Positions 53,422-63,114 of a DNA stretch of 64,000 nucleotides are shown in pieces; the first letter of the stretch is position 1, and each line of letters opens with the position of its first letter. This stretch comes from Aradus depressus (lineage: Eukaryota; Arthropoda; Insecta; Hemiptera; Aradidae), in contig OY759220.1 in the NCBI GenBank assembly GCA_963662175.1, positions 45,418,136 to 45,482,135 of the forward strand, read 5' to 3'. Both the position numbers and the translations under genes were made by a program. The notes beneath the pieces were generated by a model. The model had not been told where the DNA came from and did no database searches. It saw nothing but the letters and a program-made list of their open reading frames with translations.

Positions 53422-54875
53422 ATAATTGAAAATTATAACATCATGAATGTACTGTCGAGGAACTGAATAGCGTTATAGAAGATATTGGGAGAAAAATCAA
53501 AGTTCCCCGGGCAACGCCGGGTATTACTGCTATAGATTTAATATTTGTTAAAACTGATAGAGAACGACCGGATTATCTGAATCCTACACAAAAATCAAAA
53601 TAAAAATGTTTTTCAAAAAATTCACGCTATTTAACGGTTTATAGGCTTAATAAATGTTAAAACTGATACGACAGAATCAGATATATCCGAAAAGTCCCAT
53701 CCGACGGACGACGTGCTCAAGGCTATTTTCAACCTAAGTGAAATTTCACCTAACCAGGTTTATTTACATAACATACGTCTCATTATCGAGTACCTCACAT
53801 TCGAAAAAGCCCTGGATCATCGCTTAAAGTCCCATCAAAAGGACGACGTGCTCAAAGTGTTTTTTAACTTCCCGATTGAAACATCTGACCTAAGTGCCTC
53901 AGCTAGATTTCTAAGTGGCGATCCTGAGCTCGGTAGACTCCATTCTTGAAATTTCTCGCTTTTTAACGGTTTATAGATTTAATATTTGTTAAAACTGATA
54001 GAGAACGACCGGATTATCTGAATCCTACACAAAAATCAAAATAAAAATGTTTTTCAAAAAATTTGCGCTATTTAACGGTTTATAGGCTTAATAATTGTTA
54101 AAACTGATACGAGAGATTCAGATTTATCCGGAAAGTCCCATCCGAAGGACGACGTGCTCAAGGCTATTTTCAACCTAAGTGATATTTCACCTACCCAGGT
54201 TTATTTACATAACATACCTCTCATTATCGAGTACCTCACATTCGAAAAAGCCCTGGATCATCGCTTAAAGTCCCATCCGAAGGACGACGTGCTCAAAATG
54301 TTTTTTAACTTCCCGATTGAAACATCTGACCTAAGTGCCTCAACTAGATTTCTAAGTGGCGATCCTGAGCTCGGTAGACTCCATTCTTGAAATTTCTCCC
54401 TTTTTAACGGTTTATAGATTTAATATTTGTTAAAACTGATAGAGAACGACCGGATTATCTGAATCCTACACAAAAATCAAAATAAAAATGTTTTTCAAAA
54501 AATTTGCGCTATTTAACGGTTTATAGGCTTAATAATTGTTAAAACTGATACGAGAGATTCAGATTTATCCGGAAAGTCCCATCCGAAGGACGACGTGCTC
54601 AAGGCTATTTTCAACCTAAGTGAAATTTCACCTACCCAGGTTTATTTACATAACAAACGTCTCATTATCGAGTACCTCACATTCGAAAAAGCCCTGGATC
54701 ATCGCTTAATGTCCCATCCGAAGGACGAAGTGCTCAAAGTTATTTTTAACTTCCCGATTAAAACATCTGACCTAAGTGCCTCAGCTAGATTTCTAAGTGG
54801 CGATCCTGAGCTCGGTAGACTCGATTCTTCAAATTTCTTGCTTTTTAACGGTTTATAGATTTAATATTTGTAAAC
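53422..54875 (+). repeat. Internal Helitron 3' end plus 441-bp array, second block (3 copies)
   Basis: The hairpin CCCCGGGCAACGCCGGGTAT and TACTGCTAT end near 53534, followed by three 441-bp units (anchors 53713, 54154, 54595). Confidence 0.93.
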
Positions 54876-55466
54876 TGACAGAGCCATAGAGTGTGCTGGT
54901 TTCGGATTATGCCAACGTCAGCACAACGTTCAGACTGACTTTAAATATGGTGACACCGATCCACTATGGAAGAAAAATGCCAAAACTATGTACTAGCTGT
55001 GAAGTTCGCTGTTGCAAAGCACTTACTAACTGTAATGCCCAGCGTATTTAACTACATACTAGCTGTGGGGTCCGCTGTTGCAAGGCACTTAATAGCTGTG
55101 ATGCCCAGCGTTCCTAACTTCGTACTAGCTGTGGGGTCCGCTGTTGCGAGGCACATACTAGCTGTGGTGACCAGCGTTCCTAACTACGTACTAGCTGTTG
55201 GGTCCGCCGTCGCAAGGCACATACTAGCTATGATGCCCAGCATTCCCAACTACGTACTAGCTGTGGTGCTCAGCGTTGCAAGCCACATACTAGCTGTGGT
55301 CACAAACGTTCTTAAGTACGCACTGACTAGGACGTCCAGCGATGCTAAGTATTCACTAGGTGTGGCTTCCGCCGTTGAAAGGCGCATACTAGCTGTGGTG
55401 CCCAGGGGTCCTAAAAACTTACTAGCGTTACAACAGCTGAAGGACTATAAGCCTTATTCCGTATGA
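54876..55466 (+). repeat. 33/66-bp array, third block
   Basis: Same junction and 166-codon open frame as the second block, exactly 2045 bp further on. Confidence 0.9.
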
Positions 55467-57470
55467 ATAATTGAAAATTATAACATCATGAATGTACTGT
55501 CGAGGAACTGAATAGCGTTATAGAAGATATTGGGAGAAAAATCAAAGTTCCCCGGGCAACGCCGGGTATTACTGCTATAGATTTAATATTTGTTAAAACT
55601 GATAGAGAACGACCGGATTATCTGAATCCTACACAAAAATCAAAATAAAAATGTTTTTCAAAAAATTCACGCTATTTAACGGTTTATAGGCTTAATAAAT
55701 GTTAAAACTGATACGACAGAATCAGATATATCCGAAAAGTCCCATCCGACGGACGACGTGCTCAAGGCTATTTTCAACCTAAGTGAAATTTCACCTAACC
55801 AGGTTTATTTACATAACATACGTCTCATTATCGAGTACCTCACATTCGAAAAAGCCCTGGATCATCGCTTAAAGTCCCATCCGAAGGACGACGTGCTCAA
55901 AGTGTTTTTTAACTTCCCGATTGAAACATCTGACATAAGTGCCTCAGCTAGATTTCTAAGTGGCGATCCTGAGCTCGGTAGACTCCATTCTTGAAATTTC
56001 TCGCTTTTTAACGGTTTATAGATTTAATATTTGTTAAAACTGATAGAGAACGACCGGATTATCTGAATCCTACACAAAAATCAAAATAAAAATGTTTTTC
56101 AAAAAATTTGCGCTATTTAACGGTTTATAGGCTTAATAATTGTTAAAACTGATACGAGAGATTCAGATTTATCCGGAAAGTCCCATCCGAAGGACGACGT
56201 GCTCAAGGCTATTTTCAACCTAAGTGATATTTCACCTACCCAGGTTTATTTACATAACATACGTCTCATTATCGAGTACCTCACATTCGAAAAAGCCCTG
56301 GATCATCGCTTAAAGTCCCATCCGAAGGACGACGTGCTCAAAATGTTTTTTAACTTCCCGATTGAAACATCTGACCTAAGTGCCTCAACTAGATTTCTAA
56401 GTGGCGATCCTGAGCTCGGTAGACTCCATTCTTGAAATTTCTCGCTTTTTAACGGTTTATAGATTTAATATTTGTTAAAACTGATAGAGAACGACCGGAT
56501 TATCTGAATCCTACACAAAAATCAAAATAAAAATGTTTTTCAAAAAATTTGCGCTATTTAACGGTTTATAGGCTTAATAATTGTTAAAACTGATACGAGA
56601 GATTCAGATTTATCAGGAAAGTCCCATCCGAAGGACGACGTGCTCAAGGCTATTTTCAACCTAAGTGAAATTTCACCTACCCAGGTTTATTTACATAACA
56701 TACGTCTCATTATCGAGTACCTCACATTCGAAAAAGTCCTGGAACATCGCTTAAAGTCCCATCCGAAGGACGACGTGCTCATAGTTATTTTTCACTTCCC
56801 GATTAAAACATCTGACCTAAGTGCCTCAGCTAGATTTGTAAGTGGCGATCCTGAGCTCGGTAGACTCCATTCTTGAAATTTCTCGCTTTTTAACGGTTTA
56901 TAGATTAAATATTTGTTAAAACTGATAGAGAACGACCGGATTATCTGAACCCCACACAAAAATCAAAATGAAAACGTTTTTCAAAAAATTCGCGCTATTT
57001 AACGGTTTATAGGCTTAATAATTGTTAAAACTGATACTACAGATTCAGATATATCCGGAAAGTCCCATCCGAAGGACGACGTGCTCAAGGCTTTCAACCT
57101 AAGTGGAAATGGACCTACCCAGGTTTATTTACATAACATACGTCTCATTATCGAGTACCTCACATTCGAAAAAGCCCTGGATCATCGCTTAATGTCCCAT
57201 CCGAAGGACGACGTGCTCATAGTTATTTTTAACTTCCCGATTAAAACATCTGACCTAAGTGCCTCAGCTAGATTTCTAAGTGGCGATCCTGAGCTCGGTA
57301 GACTCGATTCTTCAAATTTCTTGCTTTTTAACGGTTTATAGATTTAATATTTGTTAACTGACAGAGCCATAGAGTGTGCTGGTTTCGGATTATGCCAACG
57401 TCAGCACAACGTCCAGACTGACTTTAAATATGGTGACACCGATCCACTATGGAAGAAAAATGCCAAAAAA
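55467..57470 (+). repeat. Internal Helitron 3' end plus 441-bp array, third block (4 copies)
   Basis: 3' hairpin and CTAT near 55577, then anchors at 55758, 56199, 56640 and 57081. The last unit lacks 3 bp (CTTTCAACC). The junction segment at 57350-57465 ends in GAAGAAAAATGCC plus an A-run, without the 33-bp array. Confidence 0.93.
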
Positions 57471-57531
57471 AAAAAGATGTATGTATAGATATGAACACAA
57501 ATTAAAACTTGTGTACATTGTGATATAATCT

Positions 57532-58075
57532 ATATTAATAAAGCTGAAACGGGGCATTCTTTTGAGCCCGATTGAATAATAGGCTATGTGGCGTCCCAGA
57601 ATTTTGAACGGTAGGGAGGGTTGTAAGGGGGGCCTAAGTATATAAATAGTCCTACCTCATTACGGTTGGTCGGATTGTCATGAAATTTTACACGTAGTCT
57701 TTTTAAAAGCCAAACAGGAAAAAAAGGTGTGTGGCGTCCCAAAGTTTTGAACGGGAGGGGGGGGTTTGTAAGGGGGGCCCAAGTATAAATATAGAGCTAA
57801 TTCTTTAACGGTTGTCGGATTGTCACGAAATTTCACATGGAGTATTCCTGAAGGCCAAATAGAAAAATAAGGTGTGTGGCGTCCCAAAGTTTTGAACGGG
57901 AGGGGGGGATGTGGGGGGGCCTAAGTATAAATATAGAGCTAACTCATTAACTAATGGGCGAATCGTCATGAAATTTCACATGTAGTATTTTTAAAAGCCA
58001 AATAGCAAAAAAAGGTGTGTGGCGTCCCAAAGTTTTGAACGGGAGGGGGGTTGTGGGGGGGCCTAAGTAGTAAGC
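57532..58075 (+). repeat. Internal Helitron 5' end and second 143-bp array (about 4 copies)
   Basis: TCTATATTAATAAAGCTGAA restarts at 57532 after ATAA, then about four G-rich 143-bp units (CCTAAGTA-type words near 57636, 57777, 57919, 58062). Confidence 0.88.
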
Positions 58076-59213
58076 ACATACTAGCTGTGGTGACCAGCGT
58101 TCCTAACTACGTACTAGCTGTGAAGTTCGCTGTTGCAAAGCACTTACTAACTGTAATGCCCAGCGTATTTAACTACATACTAGCTGTGGGGTCCGCTGTT
58201 GCAAGGCGCTAGCAGTGTGGCCCAGCGTATTTAACTACGTAGGTACTAGCTGTGGGGTCCACCGTTGCAAAACTCATACTAGCTGTGATGCCCTGTGGTT
58301 CTAACTACATACTATCTGTGGGGTCCGCAGTTGCAAGGCACCTACTACCTGTAGGACCCAGCGTTCCTAAAAACGTACTAGCTGTGGGGTCCGTCGTTGC
58401 AAAAGCATACTAGCTGTGATGCCCAGGGTTCCTAATATCGTACTAGCTGTGGGGTCCGTTGTTGCAAGGCATTTACTAGCTGTAGTGCCCAGCGTTCCTA
58501 ACTATGTACTAGCTGTGAAGTTCGCTGTTGCAAAGCACTTACTAACTGTAATGCCCAGCGTATTTAACTACGTACTAGCTGTGGGGTCCGCTGTAGCAAG
58601 GCACTTAATAGCTGTGATGCCCAGCGTTCCTAACTTCGTACTAGCTGTGGGGTCCGCTGTTGCGAGGCACACACTAGCTGTGGTGACCAGCGTTCCTAAC
58701 TACGTACTAGCTGTGGGGTCCGTTGTTGCAAGGCATTTACTAGCTGTAGTGCCCAGCGTTCCTAACTATGTACTAGCTGTGAAGTTCGCTGTTGCAAAGC
58801 ACTTACTAACTGTAATGCCCAGCGATTTTAACTACATACTAGCTGTGGGGTCCGCTGTTGCAAGGCACTTAATAGCTGTGATGCCCAGCGTTCCTAACTT
58901 CGTACTAGCTGTGGGGTCCGCTGTTGCGAGGCACATACTAGCTGTGGTGACCAGCGTTCCTAACTACATACTAGCTGTTGGGTCCGCCATCGCAAGGCAC
59001 ATACTAGCTATGATGCCCAGCATTCCCAACTACGTACTAGCTGTGGTCACAAACGTTCTTAAGTACGCACTGACTATGACGTCCAGCGATGCTAAGTATT
59101 TACTAGGTGTGGCTTCCGCCGTTGAAAGGCGCATACTAGCTGTGGTGCCCAGGAGTCCTAAAAACTTACTAGCGTTACAACAGCTGAAGGACTATAAGCC
59201 TTATTCCGTATGA
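58076..59213 (+). repeat. 33/66-bp array, fourth block
   Basis: Begins with degenerate halves; from 58416 one frame is open for 265 codons (12 periods of 22 residues) to the stop at 59211-59213 after KDYKPYSV. It joins the true 3' end of the Helitron. Confidence 0.9.
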
Positions 59214-59325
59214 ATAATTGAAAATTATAACATCATGAATGTACTGTCGAGGAACTGAATAGCGTTATAGAAGATATTGGGACAAAAATCAAAGTTCCCC
59301 GGGCAACGCCGGGTATTACTGCTAG

Positions 59326-59401
59326 TCTATATTAATAAAGTTATAGAAGATATTGGGACAAAAATCAAAGTTCCCCGGGCAACGCCGGGTATTACTGCTA
59401 G
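59326..59401 (+). mobile_element. 76-bp micro-Helitron, head to tail
   Basis: TCTATATTAATAAAG (5' end, 15 bp) joined to the last 61 bp of the array's 3' end (TTATAGAAGATATTGGGAC to CTAG). It directly follows the CTAG of the large element with no spacer. Confidence 0.88.
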
Positions 59402-59843
59402 TCTATATTAATAAAGCTGAAACGGGGTTTGTGTGTTTGTATGTTTGTTCCAGCATCACGCCCAAACGGCTGGACGGATTTTCCTGGAAACTTCACATGT
59501 AGCATCCTTTAAAGCCCGATTGAATAATAGGCTGTGTGGTGTCCCAAAATTTCGAACGGGAGGGGGAGTTGTAAGGGGGCTAAGCATAAAAATTGTTCTA
59601 GCGCATTAACGGATGGTCTAATTATCATGAAATTTCACAGGTAGTATTCTTAAAAGCCAATTGAAAAAGAGGGTGTGGTACGTCTCAAAATTGTTAACGG
59701 GAGTGGGGGTTGTGAGGGCCTAAGTATAAATATAGTGCCAGCTAATTAACGGGTGGTCAGATTGTCATGAAATTTCACACGTAGTATTCTTAAAGACCAA
59801 ATAGTATATGTATTCCCCGAGCAACGCCGGATATTACTGCTAG
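59402..59843 (+). mobile_element. Third head-to-tail Helitron, 442 bp
   Basis: 5' TCTATATTAATAAAGCTGAA, two to three diverged 143-bp units, and 3' CCCGAGCAACGCCGGATATT with CTAG at 59840-59843, followed by T. Confidence 0.88.
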
Positions 59844-59879
59844 TATATAAATATATATGATAAGGAGGAATTGTTGGGG

Positions 59880-60040
59880 ATAAAAACTTCTACAGAACAG
59901 TCTGCGACAGCATAATATGCTGTCTTTAATAAGAATTTTCATCTCTCTATACATACATGTTGATGTTTTGTCTGTCTTGTGTTTGTAACAAGTTGGCGCA
60001 AAATTTACTCAATGAATATTGATGAAGTTTATTCTGATAA
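59880..60040 (-). repeat. Dispersed repeat, inverted partner of 47455-47640
   Basis: The - strand reads AACTTCATCAATATT, CCAACTTGTTACAAACACAA and GAGAGATGAAAATTCTTATT, as in the left copy. Confidence 0.85.
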
Positions 60041-60229
60041 GTTTGAGTAGAGAGTAAATGAGTTAAAAAGATTTATTGATCAAAAAGAAACTTCTAGGGT
60101 AAAAAAAACCTGGAAACTAGTGAGAATCGGATCAAGGTTTATAAGACATTTTTGTTCATCTTGGAGAGTCTTATCACTAAAAATGTTCACTGACCACCAT
60201 TCTTACTTGAAGCACTAAAATATACTTAC

Positions 60230-60419
60230 AACATTGAGTCGCTGTCTCATGGAGTATGAAGTGGGCAGTTTGAGTTGAGCAGCGAAGGCCATGAGCTCAT
60301 GTGTCGACAACATGGGGATCAGTAGGTCTTCCTGTGTGATATAGCAGGAGTTCTTGCGAAATTTTCGCTCCTCCCGCAGTTGGTCGTTCACCTTCAATCG
60401 ACCCCGGACACCTTTCGAT
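60230..60419 (-). CDS. ABCG half-transporter exon (NBD, Q-loop), first visible exon
   Basis: ABCG half-transporters dimerise in membranes and move lipids, sterols or related substrates using ATP. Acceptor TGTGTGTCCAG ends at 60420 and donor GTAAGT starts at 60229. One base completes the previous codon, then SKGVRGRLKVNDQLREE, KFRKNSCYITQEDLLIPMLS (Q-loop Gln) and THELMAFAAQLKLP. This is the segment just after Walker A in ABCG1/ABCG4. The Walker A exon and N-terminus were not found up to 64000. The order NBD then six helices, and CTIHQPS and NPADF motifs, place it in ABCG; the exact member is not determined. Confidence 0.94.
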
Positions 60420-60576
60420 CTGGACACACAAAGGAATATCATACATTAATTAAAGGAAATCGCTGGAGAATTACAGATAAATGTACTTCAACAGGATGGA
60501 ATATAATTATATATATATGTGCAGGTACCGATTGTGTGAAAATGTTTAAGAAAAAAAAATATATATATATATATAG

Positions 60577-60904
60577 AGGGCGCCGGTATGCGTGCTTGAC
60601 TTCTGAACTCAAGATCGTGGGTTCGAAAACCGACCGAAGCCCTTAGCTTATTTTATCTGGGAGGTAAAATAAAATTAAGCAAGCCGTCCTTCGGATGGGA
60701 CGTTAAGCGATGGTCCCGAGCCTGTACGATGTCAGAGACTCATTGAAGACCCCTGCCCTAGGTGAATAAAAATTTAGGGTAGGCAAAATTTAGAACTCCC
60801 AAAGTAGAGTCGGGCTCATGTCCATCAGAGTGACGAAAGAGCGCTCTGGTAGTAGGCGATATGACCTCGTAGTTAAAGCCCGCGCATGAGTCATCATAAC
60901 TAAC

Positions 60905-60905
<1 letters not shown>
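60577..60905 (+). mobile_element. SINE copy, nearly full length
   Basis: GAGGGCGCCGGTATGCGTGC (9-bp loss in box A against 45229), GTGGGTTCGAAAACC, CCTTCGGATGGGACGTTAAG, GAGTGACGAAAGAGCGCTCT, GCATGAGTCATCATAACTAAC. It lies 160 bp upstream of an ABCG exon, antisense to the gene. Confidence 0.85.
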
Positions 60906-60952
<47 letters not shown>

Positions 60953-60972
60953 AGAGAGAGAGAGAGAGAGTA
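60906..60972. repeat. (TA)n-(GA)n microsatellite
   Basis: About 43 bp of TA followed by GGGAGAGAGAGAGAGAG. It directly follows the SINE tail. Confidence 0.95.
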
Positions 60973-61265
60973 GTTTAGATATGTGGCGCTATAGCTGGGT
61001 TTTAAGTCGCCTGTTGAGGATGGTCCGAGGTTGAAGAAGATGGCTGCCCGGACATCGCCAAACAGCTGGGTAACCTGGGTGATATCTGCAACATCTGGCC
61101 ACCCCTCGGGTGGCCTTTTTAAGTATATAATGTACATGAAAACATACGTCTCCACATAGGATCACTAGTAACTGAGACAATATGAAATAACCTTTTCTGG
61201 CCTCCAATCTCGATATTTCAGTCTCTATTCAGTGATTTCTAAATACCACATATCCTAGATGTTAT
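60973..61265. other. No firm feature; short open - strand stretch
   Basis: On the - strand 61010-61120 reads PDVADITQVTQLFGDVRAAI and FNLGPSSTGDLKPSYSAT. It has no family motif I recognise and no splice sites that fit ABCG. Confidence 0.3.
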
Positions 61266-61269
61266 TGTT

Positions 61270-61740
61270 CAATAGATAGATTTAAAAAAAAAAGTCTTCG
61301 GTGAATCAACGGCAACCTACTTCCCCATAACGAATTAGCTTTTCGCTCCCTCCAAAACCAGTCGACCGTTCGCGCTAATATTCCACAGTTGACTTACATA
61401 GTGGCTCCTAAATCCTCATACTAAATTTCATGTCGATAAGTTCATTACATCGGCAGTTACTATGGTATTTGAATTGAGCCCCCTCCCCTGAATCCCCCTT
61501 CCCTTCGGCCAATATCGCTGAAATTTGACAGGTTATGTCCTCATTGGGTTTTGAATTTATGTATAAAATTTTGTGTCGATACATTCATTCTATCGGGAGT
61601 TATCGTGTTCATCGCACACAAAATTTGTGAATCTGAAGATAGGAAAACGTGAATTTCCCTGGAAAACCCTGCAACTATTTTTTTGGCCGATTACATAACT
61701 TCCCCCATACTTCGTATAGCTGGGGAAATAAAAGTTTGTT
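61270..61740 (-). repeat. Family A copy (- strand), near full length
   Basis: GTGAATCAACGGCAACCTAC, AAAACCAGTCGACCG, CTATCGGGAGTTATCGTGTTC and the hairpin end TACTTCGTATAGCTGGGGAA. Confidence 0.72.
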
Positions 61741-62126
61741 GAAAAGTTTTCAGTAATTTTCTTGAGATGACGTAACAAATGGACACGAAAGGTAAAAACC
61801 ATTTGTATAGTTTTGTTTTGACCCGAAACGGATATTAATATCCAAAGGTGTGACAATGGAAGGCTACAGGCTATCAATAATAAAAATTAATCTTGTATAG
61901 TTGCAGGGGGTGGGTTTTGTACCCATGTCAACCAAAGGCTGTAAGCCCCTAAAATAGCCCCTCTACGACCTCGTCCCCCACCTCTTTGAACCTCTCTTTC
62001 CTCAATCTGAGCTCTTTAAATATTTATCAGTGAAATAATCACTGTTTGATTCAGTGAATGCTCCTCTCACTTATTGGTCAGTTAATTTTACAGGCTTGTC
62101 AGTGGAGTTGACTCAGGATGAGTAGA
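61741..62126. other. No recognised feature
   Basis: Mixed-composition sequence without gene or repeat signal that I can support. Confidence 0.4.
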
Positions 62127-62303
62127 GTTGATTTTTTTCCGGCATTTCTTCAAGAGGTGTCTTCTTTTTATTTTTTTGAGAATATTTCGGGAACCTGTTC
62201 ATTCATAGTGTCCAGAAGATAGGACGTGAAAGTGTCCCGGAATATTGTCAAAAAAGAAAAAGAAGACAACTCTGAAAGAAATGCTGGAAAAAATCAACAT
62301 TTC
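62127..62303. repeat. Hairpin: about 65-bp imperfect inverted repeat
   Basis: GTTGATTTTTTTCCGGCATT, GTCTTCTTTTTATTTTT and AATATTTCGGGA on the left return inverted as TCCCGGAATATTG, AAAAAGAAGACAACTC and AATGCTGGAAAAAATCAAC. About 40 bp of loop. Possibly a small MITE. Confidence 0.75.
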
Positions 62304-62463
62304 AACATCTCAGAGAAGCTTAAGAAACACGATGAGGATGAGTAATGTAAAACAGTCAGTTTTTATTGATGGATCAGTGGAAGCCATGTAACTGATGGAA
62401 ATACAATGCCAATCAATATTTTTTTATAGATTAATATATATATATATATATTTTATTTTTATT

Positions 62464-62654
62464 TTTTGGCTTTATGTACGGTGCATATTAGCCATGTCAA
62501 TGTGTTTGTTATTTACTACATCCAAGGCCCCGGGAGGTAGTTCTACCTACGAAATAAAACTCACTCCCGGACGGGATTCGAACCCGCAAACCATGGTGAG
62601 ACCATGCGACCAGAGCCCTACGCTCTAGCCCGCACGGCCACGATTGCCCCCTGG
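62464..62654 (-). mobile_element. SINE family B copy (- strand)
   Basis: Reads inverted: GGGGGCAATCGTGGCCGTGC, GGGCTAGAGCGTAGGGC, GCGGGTTCGAATCCCGTCC and GCTAATATGCACCGTACATA. It forms an inverted pair with the next copy. Confidence 0.85.
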
Positions 62655-62708
62655 ATAAAGTTACTAATCTCCTTAAACTTACTAACCAGATAGATAACCT
62701 TACTAGTT

Positions 62709-62915
62709 TGGGGGCCATGGTGGCCGTGCGGGCTAGAGCGTAGGGCTTTGGTCGCATGGTCTCACCATGGTTTGCGGGTTCGAATCCCGTCCGGGAGTGA
62801 GTTTTATTTCGTAGATAGAACTCTCTCCCGGGGCCATGGATGTCTTAAATAATTATATATAACACATTGACATGGCTAATATGCACCGTACATAAAGCCA
62901 AAAGAAAAAAAAAAG
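62709..62915 (+). mobile_element. SINE family B copy (+ strand)
   Basis: GGGGGCCATGGTGGCCGTGC, GGGCTAGAGCGTAGGGC, GCGGGTTCGAATCCCGTCC, GAGTGAGTTTTATTTCG, CTCCCGGGGCCATGG, GCACCGTACATAAAGCC, then an A-rich tail. Best copy of the family; box A and box B are intact. A 28-bp fragment of the head lies inverted at 63086-63113. Confidence 0.88.
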
Positions 62916-63114
62916 AAAAAAAAAAAATAAAAAAAAAAACCTTACTAGTCTGCTTAAAGTTTCTAAGGAGACAACGACCTGTTGGTAATATTGTGTGGAA
63001 TTTTAAAGGGGTTGAGGAGGAACTTACTTATCCGGACAGAGTCGCTCCTTAAAAGCCTCGGTTTTCCGCTCAGGTATCTAGGGCTCTAGCCCGCACGGCC
63101 ACCATGGCCCCCGA

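Larger units (their letters stand above)
48153..59325 (+). mobile_element. Composite Helitron array, about 11.2 kb
   Basis: Starts TCTATATTAATAAAGCTGAA after A (48152), and ends with the CCCGG/CCGGG hairpin and CTAG at 59325. Inside are a second 5' end at 57532 and two or three internal 3' ends (about 51468, 53512, 55555) that read CTAT instead of CTAG. Sub-blocks: 143-bp arrays, 33/66-bp arrays and 441-bp arrays (listed separately). No Rep/helicase ORF. It fills the middle of the 16.7-kb ABCG intron, antisense to the gene. Confidence 0.85.

Noticed and set aside
51668..57341. Ten similar 78-87 codon ORFs as a small gene family
   Set aside because: No ATG start, exact 441-bp spacing, and residue-changing differences between copies point to a satellite.
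50744..59213. Long repetitive ORFs as host membrane protein genes
   Set aside because: The frames result from 33-bp tandem repeats, lie inside Helitron borders, and neighbouring degenerate repeats are out of frame. Kept as a repeat with a remark.
60973..61205. Upstream ABCG exon
   Set aside because: The - strand peptide lacks Walker A or other ABC motifs, and no donor with the right phase is seen.
62709..62800. Functional tRNA-Leu/Ser-like gene
   Set aside because: Same reason: multi-copy SINE with A-tail; the acceptor stem does not close cleanly.
63000..63060. Possible ABCG N-terminal exon (donor-like GTAAGT on the - strand, peptide AFKERLCPDK)
   Set aside because: Too short and without family similarity; the context is SINE-rich.
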